Positions 26,565-34,037 of a DNA stretch of 55,815 nt are shown here, one piece after another. This DNA is from a virus: IMG/VR virus record IMGVR_UViG_3300038451_000187, positions 1 through 55,815 of that record, one strand, 5' to 3'. The translations under genes were made by a program, and so were the position numbers. Each line of letters starts with the position of its first letter. Positions within the stretch are counted from its first letter, which is position 1. Below the pieces are notes generated by a model. That model was not told the DNA's origin. It did no database searches and saw nothing but the letters and a program-made list of their open reading frames with translations.

Positions 26565-26722
26565 ACTTTTCTCCTTAGTGCAGGCCTACACTGGCAATGC
26601 TTCAAAAGCGTGATCCGCCAGAAGTACAAATCCCCGTGGACCGCTCGTCGGATTTCCCTGCGGTCCCTCCCCGTCATGAGGCCAGCGGCGAGGTGGGTCC
26701 TCGTCTTATTGATTCGCCGCAT
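26561..26722 (-). CDS. Small basic protein of unknown function
   Basis: The 53-residue frame from ATG 26722 is Arg-rich (MRRINKTRTHL...RDRREIRRAVHG). It ends in an ATGA overlap with the MazG-like start and overlaps the end of the upstream gene. Its last codons contain a palindrome copy and the MazG ribosome-binding site. Coupling favours translation, but the overlaps leave little independent support. An upstream in-frame ATG at 26770 is possible. Confidence 0.4.
   Translation of the reverse strand: MRRINKTRTHLAAGLMTGRDRREIRRAVHGDLYFWRITLLKHCQCRPALRRKV
26577..26592 (-). repeat. Dispersed palindrome copy 7
   Basis: AGTGCAGGCCTACACT on the + strand, one arm mismatch. Read on the minus strand it is followed by AAGGAG, the ribosome-binding site of the MazG-like gene, so the palindrome/Shine-Dalgarno arrangement holds on this strand too. 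Confidence 0.85.
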
Positions 26723-26954
26723 CAGGATTTCCGAGCGCTTCACGTCGAGCGGTGGGAACTTGTGTCTCATCGTTTGCCTCGTAATCAGAAGGAACCTCAA
26801 TGTCGAAAAATTCAAAACCTGAATTCGGACGCGTCAACTCTAGGTTTGCCATATCCGACAGGAGGGCGACGTATTCTTCAAGGGTAAGAATATGCAGGTT
26901 CATCACCTTGAAGTCAGAAAAGAACCGCTTTATGTGGCGTTTGCCCTTGTTCAT
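26706..26954 (-). CDS. Hypothetical 82-residue protein
   Basis: ATG 26954 has GAGGA upstream. The N-terminus is basic (MNKGKRHIKRFFSDFKVMN), the middle helical and hydrophobic (ILTLEEYVALLSDMANLEL) and the C-terminus acidic and Asn/Glu-rich. No domain is recognised. It lies between the metallo-beta-lactamase-fold gene and the small basic gene in an apparent operon. Confidence 0.55.
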   Translation of the reverse strand: MNKGKRHIKRFFSDFKVMNLHILTLEEYVALLSDMANLELTRPNSGFEFFDIEVPSDYEANDETQVPTARREALGNPDAANQ

Positions 26955-26966
26955 CGAAGAGTTCCT

Positions 26967-27740
26967 CTATAAGTTGACGGTCAACGGCAAATTCCCCTCC
27001 GACACCGCGCACACCTTCACGCTCGGCGGGACCGCCGCACGAATCTTTGCCTCAGACAAGAAGGCGATATTACATTGGGTACTGAGATGCAAAAGTACGA
27101 GGTCGTGCAAGCCCGTCGCGTCGAACCCGTTCCGAAGGAACCGCGCCAAAGTCTCCGTCGCCATATGCGTCATCCGAATCCGCTGCTTTAGGTCATCAAC
27201 GTAATCCGATGTGGCGAGCATCGCCTCGATGTAGTCCGCCTCGATCGCGACAACCCCGCAGCCTTCCAGTGCCTTGCCGATAGGCTCCGTGATTTCGGGC
27301 AGGTCGGTGAAGATGGCCGTCGAGCCCTCGAAGGTCTCGATGCGGAACCCCACGGCGCCGGGGACGTGGTAGGTTTCGACGGGCAGGATGCGGAACGCCC
27401 CCACGACGAACCGCTCGCCGGGGGTGAACACCTGGACGTTCTCCGCCTTACTGATGACCTTCTGCGCGGCGGCTTCGACGGTTTCGCTCGACGCGAAGAG
27501 GGGGACGTGGAGCGCCCCCGAGAGTTCTCCAGACCGACCGGCGTGGTCAGCGTGGTGGTGGCTGATGACGATCCCCTTCAACGCCGAGAGGCAGTGGTCC
27601 TTTACGTTGGGGAAGAGGGTCCGTAGGTGTCCGAGGAAGGCTTTGACGGGCAGGCCCGCATCGACGACGAGGAGTTCGCCGCGAGCCTCGATGAGGGTGC
27701 AGTTCGCGCGAGAAGAAGAGGCTAAGAAGTGAATTTTCAT
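26967..27740 (-). CDS. Metallo-beta-lactamase-fold hydrolase
   Basis: 257 residues. The N-terminal FLASSSRANCTLI and LLVVDAG strands, the SHHHADHAG metal motif (HxHxDH), a later TDLPEITEP and a C-terminal LHLSTQCN match the YycJ/WalJ-like branch of the fold. The family hydrolyses phosphodiesters or related substrates using two zinc ions. Phage members may act on nucleic acids or on cyclic nucleotide signals, but the substrate cannot be read from sequence. GGAG lies ~11 nt upstream of ATG 27740. Confidence 0.75.
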   Translation of the reverse strand: MKIHFLASSSRANCTLIEARGELLVVDAGLPVKAFLGHLRTLFPNVKDHCLSALKGIVISHHHADHAGRSGELSGALHVPLFASSETVEAAAQKVISKAENVQVFTPGERFVVGAFRILPVETYHVPGAVGFRIETFEGSTAIFTDLPEITEPIGKALEGCGVVAIEADYIEAMLATSDYVDDLKQRIRMTHMATETLARFLRNGFDATGLHDLVLLHLSTQCNIAFLSEAKIRAAVPPSVKVCAVSEGNLPLTVNL

Positions 27741-27743
27741 AAG

Positions 27744-27938
27744 TCATGACTCCAAGCGTTTATGGGGACAATATCCGTAGTGTCCATGAGAAAAGTTGCA
27801 GTTTGAGCACAAGACCCTGAATCCAGAAGGGAAACCGTTGCGTATCAACCACAGGAAGATACTAGTGCTTCCCACCTTCATTTCGCGCCTGTGCTTGCCG
27901 CATTTGCAACCAATTTCAGAACCGGGGTTGATGACCAT
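27744..27938 (-). CDS. Small zinc-binding protein with HNH-like GYCPH motif
   Basis: The start at 27938 is chosen because GGAGGGAG precedes it; an alternative ATG at 27953 overlaps that site. The 64-residue product contains C-x-C...H, then VLCSNCN...HYGYCPH, a Cys/His arrangement known from phage HNH-like and zinc-ribbon proteins. A full HNH catalytic core is not visible. A zinc-stabilised DNA- or protein-binding role is likely. Confidence 0.55.
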   Translation of the reverse strand: MVINPGSEIGCKCGKHRREMKVGSTSIFLWLIRNGFPSGFRVLCSNCNFSHGHYGYCPHKRLES

Positions 27939-28317
27939 AGCTACTCCCTCCACCCTTGATTTGAATGAGGCAGTTCGCTAGCCTCGCCACCAACGACTCT
28001 TCGGCGGTCATTGCTTCTTCTTGAGACTTGTATTTCGCCAAGGCAATCGTAGTGAAATCTGCACACAATAAGTGCGCAACTTCATGTAGAGCCGTTCTCC
28101 TTATCTCTTCCGGCGATGGCTTCACGTCCTGCCAAAACCGCCCTAACACCATCGTGGCAACCCGATGAGCGGAATCGTGTTTGCACATTGCCATCATCTC
28201 AGGGAGGTTCCTTTGCTGAAAATAAATACGCCAGTCGGAAAGCCCAAAAAGAGAAATCCAGCGGTTTACTTCACGCTTGAATTCATCGAAGTGCTTGTTC
28301 GTGACGGGGTGCTTCAT
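27916..28317 (-). CDS. SprT-like zinc metalloprotein
   Basis: ATG 28317 follows GGGAGGTTT and overlaps the upstream stop (ATGA); 133 residues. TALHEVAHLL supplies the HExxH zinc motif of minimal metallopeptidases, followed by helices (EEAMTAEESLVARLANCLI) that could give the third ligand. Phage proteins of this size and architecture are common and lack a known substrate. It overlaps the start of the small zinc protein downstream by 23 bp, consistent with coupled expression. Confidence 0.6.
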   Translation of the reverse strand: MKHPVTNKHFDEFKREVNRWISLFGLSDWRIYFQQRNLPEMMAMCKHDSAHRVATMVLGRFWQDVKPSPEEIRRTALHEVAHLLCADFTTIALAKYKSQEEAMTAEESLVARLANCLIQIKGGGSSYGHQPRF

Positions 28318-29699
28318 TGAAACCTCCCGGCGCGGATACCCCCGCATTTATGCGTGGGAAGGAGCGCTGATTTTTCTTGATTTAAGGATTGAATCTCTCC
28401 TATACTAGAACCATGAAGCTGACTATCCAATTCCCCCTTCGGTCGGACCTCGACGATGGTCCTCGGAGCCTCCCAATCGCGGTCCAAGGAAACGTGCAAC
28501 TCGTTGACCTTCGAGTCGGTGTCGATGGCCCCGCAGCGCACAAGTGCGTCGATCGGGATTTTGCAAAAATTGTCAATGTCGCCACGGTCTCTCTTGCCAA
28601 GCCAAATCCGCATGCTCACATCGTAGTGCTCAGCGCGGATCTTCCACGCTCCTGCCTGCTTCCACGCAAGGGCGAACGCCTGCATGAAAGCCTCCGTCTC
28701 GGCGGTCTTGTAGTGCCTACCAGCGCGAGTATGACGGACGTAAGCATTCACGCTGGGCGGGATCATTCGAACGACGAGGGCATAGGATTCAGGCATGGTC
28801 TTTCGCCCCTTCAGCGTTATTTGCTTCATGAAGAATGAAGTTCCAGCCACTTTGCATTGATCGCGCATTGACCGAAACCATTCAAGATCGTAGCGTCGTG
28901 CTTCTGGCCCTGACTCAGAACCAGCAATAACCCAATCAACGCCAATCCCCCTTTGTCCTTCTTCCCATTCGTGGTCGGGGCACGATGCGCAGCAACAATT
29001 GCTCCCATCAGCCAAGTGCTGGCTTGCTGCGTGACCGCATACGGCACACCAGCGACCGGGGAAGGAAGCGCACATATATTCTGGGTTGCATTCGCAATCG
29101 GGGTCATGAATGACGGGAACCTTCTGAAAGTCGAGGGGGCCGAGAGTTGGTTCGTAACTGACGAAGCGAACCTTCGCAGGCGTCTTGAGTAGGAGTGGAA
29201 TGCGCTCATCGGCGGTTTTCTGGTCCTCGACGGACACGCCAAGCCAGACGTTCGGAAGAGGCCAGTTTTCATCATCGCCCATAATTGCCGCATTCCCCCT
29301 GTATCCCTTTGGTTCTTCTCCATCGAGCGTGTACCAGCCTTCCCAACGCTTCACACGAGCAAGAAGTTCGTGCATCTGTGCTGGTCGCTTGGTGAGAATT
29401 TGGAAGGTATGCTGAGGAGAGCCCCGCATGGCTTGGAAGATTTCCGTAATAAAACGATCAGGAATCACTTCATGGAACAGGTCGCTTATACTATTTACGA
29501 AGATACGGCACGGTTTACGCCAGTGACGTGGCTGGTCAAGTCGTTCGGGATGACACTGCACATCCGTAAACGCTCGCCCCGGATAAGGCCGATGGAACAT
29601 CCTCTCCGCATAGCAGTTCTTGCAACCGGCGCTGACCTTAGTGCAACCGGTTACACAATTCCAGACTTTGTCCGTCCATTCGATATTCGTGTCACCCAT
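28314..29699 (-). CDS. DUF5131 (Gp37/Gp68-like) - RusA fusion protein
   Basis: 461 residues. Residues ~1-300 contain IEWTDKVWNCVTGCTKVSAGCKNCYAE (C-x6-C-x2-C), ILTKRP and WVIAGSESG, hallmarks of the phage Gp37/Gp68 DUF5131 family, with a Cys-rich insert at ~200-245. From residue 302 (MPESYALVVRMIPPSVN) to ~425 the sequence is RusA-like, with RDRGDIDNFCKIPIDALVRCGAIDTDS holding the conserved acidic residues of Holliday-junction resolvases. The usual DUF5131 ending is absent at the junction. An internal ATG at 28796 with a weak GAAGGGG could also yield RusA alone. A role in phage recombination is likely for the second half. Confidence 0.7.
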   Translation of the reverse strand: MGDTNIEWTDKVWNCVTGCTKVSAGCKNCYAERMFHRPYPGRAFTDVQCHPERLDQPRHWRKPCRIFVNSISDLFHEVIPDRFITEIFQAMRGSPQHTFQILTKRPAQMHELLARVKRWEGWYTLDGEEPKGYRGNAAIMGDDENWPLPNVWLGVSVEDQKTADERIPLLLKTPAKVRFVSYEPTLGPLDFQKVPVIHDPDCECNPEYMCASFPGRWCAVCGHAASQHLADGSNCCCASCPDHEWEEGQRGIGVDWVIAGSESGPEARRYDLEWFRSMRDQCKVAGTSFFMKQITLKGRKTMPESYALVVRMIPPSVNAYVRHTRAGRHYKTAETEAFMQAFALAWKQAGAWKIRAEHYDVSMRIWLGKRDRGDIDNFCKIPIDALVRCGAIDTDSKVNELHVSLDRDWEAPRTIVEVRPKGELDSQLHGSSIGEIQSLNQEKSALLPTHKCGGIRAGRFQ

Positions 29700-29880
29700 T
29701 GGTTTTCACCCTCCGCAGCGCGTTGCCGCTGACGATGGCCCGGAAGCCATCCTCGAATTCAACCATGACGCTGCCCATCCGTCCACGCGAGAGGATTCGG
29801 CAAAGTTGCCCTTTGCGGTCGAGCGTCCGCATGGCGTTCGCCTTCCAGACGTAGCGGTAGGGGTAAGCGACGGCAGTCAT
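29692..29880 (-). CDS. Small beta-rich phage protein
   Basis: 62 residues, overlapping the next gene by 8 bp. The sequence (AYPYRYVWKANAMRTLDRKGQLCRILSRGRMGSVMVEFEDGFRAIVSGNALRRV) resembles small SH3-like barrel proteins that regulate or bind nucleic acids (G-x-V-x-V-x-F-x-D-G). No precise family could be named. A GGAGGCCCG lies upstream of ATG 29880. Confidence 0.55.
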   Translation of the reverse strand: MTAVAYPYRYVWKANAMRTLDRKGQLCRILSRGRMGSVMVEFEDGFRAIVSGNALRRVKTNG

Positions 29881-29895
29881 CGGGCCTCCAGCACG

Positions 29896-30882
29896 TCAAA
29901 ACTCCCCCGGTTTGGGAAGTCTGCATTCAGGCTTGTGCGACTGATCTTCCGACCCTCCGCTCATTTCCCCTTGCTTAGAGGCGCTCATTACGCTAACGTC
30001 TGAACCGTCTGAACTCACCACCACCTGAACGTAGCCCACTGGACACTGCCAGAATCCTGGCATCGGATACTGATCCCAGTAAGGATGCGCTATCCAGATA
30101 GGCTCAGGGTTCTTTCCTGTGGCATGTGGAACGGGAAAAGTACCATGGGTTTGCGTTTCAGCGCATGTCACCGCTGCCGCCCCAACGAACGCCGCACAGG
30201 GAATGGTGGCTGCGGTGGTCGCCCAGGCTTGTGCGACTGATCTTCCGACCCTCCGCGCGGTACTCACGATTGTCGATGCCCCGGCTCCGAAGACTTGATG
30301 GGCGGAGTCTGCCGTGCATGGAGCCGTGGACGCCGCCCCCATCGCTCCACAGGGAGGCTTGTCTGCGGTGCTGACGGTAGGCCCCATGAGGCCGCAGTGC
30401 TTTGGGCCATGGATGGACCGTTCCAGTGGAGGTTCTGGTGGGGAAGGGGCATCACGATGCCGCGGATGCGCATTCGGTTCGCCGTCGAGCAATTGCAAAG
30501 CTCCATTCACAGCTTCTTCCTTGGTTCGGAACCTTTCTGGGTATCCATCGGTTTGGTAAAATTCGACTCCTCCATCCTCGACGTTAGCTTCAGCCTGATC
30601 CCAAGTCATGTGCTCAGGCCAAGCAAACACGACAAAGTAGGACAATTTGCTTTCCGTGTCGTACTGATTGTCTATATCGTATTGGAGGTGCATTCTGCAA
30701 ACCTTCGCGTCGAGTTGTACAAGAAGTTGCGCGAGCGTGGGCTTCGCTGAGGGAGCCGCGTTCTCCGCAGGCTTGAATACCGCGTCCCAATACACAAACT
30801 TGTGGTTGTCTGACTTCGGGGCACTCTTGCACGATGCCAGAATCAGAACAGCCGCAATCAACCAACTGGTTTTACGGTTCAT
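29896..30882 (-). CDS. Phage-encoded lipoprotein
   Basis: ATG 30882 follows AAAGGAG. Residues 1-18 form a lipoprotein signal peptide with an LASC lipobox. The N-terminal domain (~20-125) appears folded (FVYWDAVFKP, SYFVVFAWPEHMTWDQAEANV). The middle (~135-225) is Pro, Ala and Cys-rich and low in regular structure, and the end (~240-290) is again compact (PIWIAHPYWDQYPMPGFWQCPVGYVQVVV). A 33-bp direct repeat occurs in the gene in two different frames, so the middle may have been rearranged. Surface exclusion or host-envelope interaction is possible but unproven. Confidence 0.55.
   Translation of the reverse strand: MNRKTSWLIAAVLILASCKSAPKSDNHKFVYWDAVFKPAENAAPSAKPTLAQLLVQLDAKVCRMHLQYDIDNQYDTESKLSYFVVFAWPEHMTWDQAEANVEDGGVEFYQTDGYPERFRTKEEAVNGALQLLDGEPNAHPRHRDAPSPPEPPLERSIHGPKHCGLMGPTVSTADKPPCGAMGAASTAPCTADSAHQVFGAGASTIVSTARRVGRSVAQAWATTAATIPCAAFVGAAAVTCAETQTHGTFPVPHATGKNPEPIWIAHPYWDQYPMPGFWQCPVGYVQVVVSSDGSDVSVMSASKQGEMSGGSEDQSHKPECRLPKPGEF
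29928..30256. repeat. 33-bp direct repeat pair within the lipoprotein gene
   Basis: The same 33 bases (beginning caggcttgtgcgactgatct) occur at 29928-29960 and 30224-30256. The offset is 296 bp, not a multiple of three, so the two copies are read in different frames by the lipoprotein gene. Confidence 0.8.
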
Positions 30883-30900
30883 AGCGTTTTCTCCTTTGTG

Positions 30901-31255
30901 AACAACCCTGTCTGGATTTCCGTCCCCTGCACCGCACCCAAAATCTTCTTCAGCGCCTCCGAGTTCGGCGCGTGGGGTTAGAAGATTGCATCTTTCCTTG
31001 AACCCACATCCGGCAGGCTTGCCGGACGATAGTAACTAAACATCTAATCGTTTCGTTGGGCATCTTCATAATAGCTTCAGCCGTAATTGGGTCTTCAAAT
31101 GACAGGAGTTTAGCTAGAGCCAATCCCTCCCCTGTTATGCCTATTAGCATCTTATTTTCTGCGTCAGTCATTTCATCCCTCCTTAAACAGCCCTGTCTGG
31201 ACCTCTGTCCCTTGCACTGCGCCCAGAATCTTCTTTAGCGCCTCCGAGTTCGGCG
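30901..31255. repeat. 70-bp imperfect direct repeat: remnant of the helicase 3' end
   Basis: 30901-30970 and 31186-31255 match at 61 of 70 positions. The right copy encodes the C-terminus of the SF2 helicase (SEALKKILGAVQGTE). The left copy retains the same reading frame with a TGA overlapping the lipoprotein ATG. A 73-residue gene lies between them. Confidence 0.85.
30950..31171 (-). CDS. 73-residue hypothetical protein inserted between helicase and lipoprotein genes
   Basis: ATG 31171 follows AAGGAGGGATG. Most of the protein is helical (LIGITGEGLALAKLLSFEDPITAEAIMKMPNETIRCLVTIVRQACRMW). The last ~6 codons (TRRTRRR region) are an out-of-frame reading of the duplicated helicase tail, so the gene apparently arrived with, or caused, that duplication. 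No family is recognised. Confidence 0.6.
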   Translation of the reverse strand: MTDAENKMLIGITGEGLALAKLLSFEDPITAEAIMKMPNETIRCLVTIVRQACRMWVQGKMQSSNPTRRTRRR

Positions 31256-32909
31256 AGCGGTCGCTCCCCGTGGTAACTTTCGAGATATCAAGCGCCTTCT
31301 CGTACAACGTCTCGATGACTTCGACTTGGACGGTTCGCCGCGCAATCACGACGACCACCTCGACGGGATACCGCTGGCCCTGCCGGTGGCACCGGCCATA
31401 AGCCTGCTCGAAGGATTTCGGGCTCCACGGCAGCGACATGAACACGACGGTATGCGCTGCGACGAGGTTCGACGACTCCCCGCCGGCCTCCGTCGTGCAG
31501 AGGCACAGGTACGTCGAGGGGTCATTCTGGAACTTCTGAATCGACTCTTCTTTCTCCTTCGCCGATTCGTCGCCAGTGATTTTGACTGAGCAATCGTGAA
31601 ATGCGTTGAGGACCTCCAGGAGGGGCTCCTTGTACGACGAGAATACTACCACCTTTTCCTTGGCATCAACATAGGAACCCAGAAGATCGATCACGCTCGA
31701 TGTGACCCCTTTCGCCGCGAGGCGAAGCAGGACGCCGAGTTTCACAATCGCCTGCGCCCGCTGCGCCTTAGCCATGGCTTCGGTCCCGCGCTCGCGCTCC
31801 ACCCATCCGAGGAAGTCGATGCAGGCTTCACGGTACTCGCCAGCGTTCGTGATGTCAACCGGCGTGGGGGTAAAGTACTCGTCGGGCAAGTCGGGAAGGA
31901 TTTCCTTCTTCGAGACGGAGAATGTGAACGGCGCAATGGAGGCGTACAATTCCTCGGAATTTGAACTTCCTCCAAAATCCCATTTCATCGTACCTCGCCG
32001 GTTGATCTTTATTTTCTTCGCGACATGGTTTATCACGGTCCCATCGGGACGCCGCTCCGTCGAGCCGCAGAAGTGGAAGTGCCACCAGAAAAAGTCCTCT
32101 TCGGTGAGGTAACCCAATATGCACAGTTGCGGGAAGGCCTCCGCGTTCCGGTTCGGTGTGAACGACGCTGTCTCCAGCAGGATGTTTGGGATCTCCGCCG
32201 CGACATTCAAACCCGCCTTCGTGCGTAACGTCGTGCGGCCTTTCATTTTGTGGCTTTCGGAGAAGATAGCCGCGGCGAACCCGAAGGCTTTGATTTGCTC
32301 TGCGCGATGCGGGAAAATATCCCAGTTCAAAATCAGAAAGTCCACGCTCCCCGGAGGCGGGAATGGCCCGTCGCGGCCCTCGATGATAGCGACCCTCGCA
32401 CCCGGCACGGCCGCAAGAATCTCGCCCTGATAGGTGTACTTGCCGACGGACTTCGTGACGACGAGCACCCCTCGACGCTCTTGGTGCAGGCCTGCACTGG
32501 CGTACTTCGTCGCCCAAGCGATGCCACAGCGGCTCTTCCCACTCCCCACTGGATTCAAGAGAAGCGCCCTGTTCAGCGTCAAGAGGAAGTTCGTCGTCAC
32601 CCTCTGGATGCGGTTGAAAGGCACCATGATGCCCAGTGGCGCCGACGCATCGGGGAGAGCCTTGAGTTTGACAGCGTTCTTCGCAGCCTCGACGTATGCG
32701 GAGAGCCCCTTGCCGTGCCAGCCATCCGGGAAGGCTCGCAGGACCGCCTTGAGGCGGGTCAACGGGTAGTGGTGGTGCTTGCCGATGACCGGATCGTCCT
32801 TGAACCGCCCACCGCCGATGGCCTTCGCCGTGGCGAGGTTGTCGTTGAAGTAGTGGTCCAGCGGAATATGGACGCAGACGCGGTTGTTTGAGATGTCGAG
32901 GGTTACCAT
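31173..32909 (-). CDS. SF2 (SNF2-like) helicase with altered motifs II and III
   Basis: 578 residues. Motif I is NPVGSGKS (~residue 117), a second RecA domain has VVFSSYKEPLLEVL, CTTEAGGESSNL (motif V) and QAYGRCHRQGQ (motif VI). The expected DEAH-box motif II reads FSESHKMKG and the expected TGTP motif III reads ETASFTP, so the first acidic residue and the threonine-glycine are lost while Walker A and motif VI remain. Such a protein might translocate poorly or serve as a nucleic-acid clamp. A palindrome copy lies in frame just after motif I (SAGLHQ). TAATG overlap couples it to the upstream gene. Confidence 0.7.
   Translation of the reverse strand: MVTLDISNNRVCVHIPLDHYFNDNLATAKAIGGGRFKDDPVIGKHHHYPLTRLKAVLRAFPDGWHGKGLSAYVEAAKNAVKLKALPDASAPLGIMVPFNRIQRVTTNFLLTLNRALLLNPVGSGKSRCGIAWATKYASAGLHQERRGVLVVTKSVGKYTYQGEILAAVPGARVAIIEGRDGPFPPPGSVDFLILNWDIFPHRAEQIKAFGFAAAIFSESHKMKGRTTLRTKAGLNVAAEIPNILLETASFTPNRNAEAFPQLCILGYLTEEDFFWWHFHFCGSTERRPDGTVINHVAKKIKINRRGTMKWDFGGSSNSEELYASIAPFTFSVSKKEILPDLPDEYFTPTPVDITNAGEYREACIDFLGWVERERGTEAMAKAQRAQAIVKLGVLLRLAAKGVTSSVIDLLGSYVDAKEKVVVFSSYKEPLLEVLNAFHDCSVKITGDESAKEKEESIQKFQNDPSTYLCLCTTEAGGESSNLVAAHTVVFMSLPWSPKSFEQAYGRCHRQGQRYPVEVVVVIARRTVQVEVIETLYEKALDISKVTTGSDRSPNSEALKKILGAVQGTEVQTGLFKEG
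32483..32498 (-). repeat. Dispersed palindrome copy 8 (in helicase gene)
   Basis: GGTGCAGGCCTGCACT on +, one arm mismatch. On the minus strand it encodes SAGLH in a loop after helicase motif I. Confidence 0.85.
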
Positions 32910-33367
32910 TACTTCTCCGTGCTTTCGGGGAGTAACCGTGAAGGGTTTCCTGCAATCGCTCCCGCCAGTTTCGGCAGAATATGCTCCGCCACCGTGTGGC
33001 CATCATGGGTAACGATGTAAGGCAGCATCAACTCACGGAACTCCATGACACCGCTATTTGCGGCCTCGTAAACGCTCTTGAGATGGTAGAACAAAACGCG
33101 CCACACGCGCCGAGCCTCTTCTTCCATAGGGTCACGGGAAGTCTTATTGCCATAGCGGTAAGACCTCCGCCGCTTCCTCTCTTTGGGAACACACTCGGCC
33201 ACGATGCGAATACGGTATGTCTTACCTTCGATGACCACCTGCGCTTCAAATCCCTCTTTGGGAGGTTGAGAGATAAAAGCGACGGCCGTCCCCCCGTTTC
33301 CGAGGATGAGCTTTCGGATGTAGTCCTGAGACTTCGACACAGCGACGGAAGTATGCTCGTAGGCCAT
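32909..33367 (-). CDS. Conserved-type phage protein of unknown function
   Basis: ATG 33367 follows GGAGGGG; 152 residues. The N-terminus (VAVSKSQDYIRKLILGNGGTAVAFISQPP) plus FEAQVVIEGKTYRIRIVAE forms an alpha-beta module seen in many phage hypothetical proteins. It continues with a basic stretch (KERKRRRSYRYG) and a helical half (RRVWRVLFYHLKSVYEAANSGVMEFRELMLPYI). Its TAA overlaps the helicase start. Translational coupling implies a partner or regulator of the helicase, but this is an inference. Confidence 0.55.
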   Translation of the reverse strand: MAYEHTSVAVSKSQDYIRKLILGNGGTAVAFISQPPKEGFEAQVVIEGKTYRIRIVAECVPKERKRRRSYRYGNKTSRDPMEEEARRVWRVLFYHLKSVYEAANSGVMEFRELMLPYIVTHDGHTVAEHILPKLAGAIAGNPSRLLPESTEK

Positions 33368-33379
33368 GACCCCTCCAAA

Positions 33380-33697
33380 CTAATCTGGGACTTTTGCGAT
33401 GAGCCGGTTCCTCTCTTGCCACTCGCGGAACATTTCGGCGATGTTTCTCGCGTTGTCGCAGAGTACGACCTTCGCCCCTAAGTTCTCGGCGTACCGCGCC
33501 CAAGTGCGGATCGTCGGTACCGCCACCTTGTCTCGTCCACGCAAGCAAAACACTGGCTCGTCCTCAGCGAGATGGGCATCCTCGACGGCTCGGACGAGAA
33601 TTTGAAGCTCCAGACCAGCCTGGGCTCGCTGCTCTGGGTCGAGATGCTCGACGAGATTGCGGGCTGCGTAAACTATGCGATCTACCTTGTCAGACAT
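33380..33697 (-). CDS. First gene of the minus-strand operon, hypothetical
   Basis: ATG 33697 follows AAGGAGGG and lies downstream of promoter B; 105 residues. VDRIVYAARNLVEHLDPEQRAQAGLELQILVRAV is helical, followed by a PVFCLRGRDKVAVPTIRTWARYAENLGAKVVLCDNARNIAEMF alpha-beta part. This resembles small phage proteins with a Rossmann-like half, but no family was named. As the promoter-proximal gene next to an operator, a regulatory role is possible. Confidence 0.55.
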   Translation of the reverse strand: MSDKVDRIVYAARNLVEHLDPEQRAQAGLELQILVRAVEDAHLAEDEPVFCLRGRDKVAVPTIRTWARYAENLGAKVVLCDNARNIAEMFREWQERNRLIAKVPD

Positions 33698-33721
33698 AAG
33701 CCCTCCTTCAAGTGCGACCCG

Positions 33722-33750
33722 GTTGTAACACCGCAAGCCGCTTATGTCAA
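33722..33750 (-). promoter_or_regulatory. Sigma70-type promoter B with embedded operator (minus strand)
   Basis: Read on the minus strand: -35 TTGACA (33750-33745), 17-nt spacer, -10 TACAAC (33727-33722). The spacer starts with the palindrome GCAAGC-C-GCTTAT (written on +, 33733-33745; one arm mismatch), the same operator found at promoters A and C. It drives the leftward gene block. Confidence 0.7.
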
Positions 33751-33783
33751 GCTAAATCTTCCGACGATCCTCTATAATTGTAC

Positions 33784-33813
33784 TTGACAAGCGGCTTGTA
33801 GGTTCGTTAGGAT
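33784..33813 (+). promoter_or_regulatory. Sigma70-type promoter A with embedded operator
   Basis: -35 TTGACA (33784-33789), 18-nt spacer, -10 TAGGAT (33808-33813), just upstream of the rightward block. A perfect 13-bp palindrome ACAAGC-G-GCTTGT (33787-33799) overlaps the -35 box. A consensus-like TATAAT at 33773-33778 lies upstream without a matching -35. Confidence 0.7.
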
Positions 33814-33831
33814 GCTCGCCGGGAGCAAACT

Positions 33832-34008
33832 ATGCCCAACGACACGAAATCCGTTGACCCGAAGGTCAGTGAGTACATGAAGGAAATAGGTCGTCGTGGA
33901 GGCCTTCGCCGAACGAAGGCGAAGCGCGAGTCGGGCCGGAAGAACGTCCGCAAGGCGCTCCGCGTGAGCCAAGCGCTGGCGAAGCAACGCAAAGAACCGA
34001 AGACGTAG
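33832..34008 (+). CDS. Small basic DNA-binding-like protein
   Basis: ATG 33832 is ~19 nt downstream of the promoter A -10, with GGGAG upstream. The 58-residue product is Lys/Arg-rich (YMKEIGRRGGLRRTKAKRESGRKNVRKALRVSQALAKQRKE). The GRRGG motif followed by a basic helix is frequent in small phage proteins that bind DNA. As the first gene after the operator-controlled promoter it is a candidate regulator. The TAG stop is completed by a perfect palindrome copy. Confidence 0.6.
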   Translation: MPNDTKSVDPKVSEYMKEIGRRGGLRRTKAKRESGRKNVRKALRVSQALAKQRKEPKT

Positions 34009-34022
34009 TGCAGGCCTGCACT
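34007..34022 (+). repeat. Dispersed palindrome copy 9 (perfect)
   Basis: AGTGCAGGCCTGCACT, all arm bases matching and fully symmetrical. It begins in the TAG stop of the small basic gene, and GGAAGGAG for the next gene follows directly. Confidence 0.9.
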
Positions 34023-34037
34023 GGAAGGAGACCCCCG

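Noticed and set aside
28377-28407. TTGATT-18-TATACT promoter-like pair on the + strand
   Set aside because: Lies inside the 3' end of the RusA part with no + strand gene downstream.
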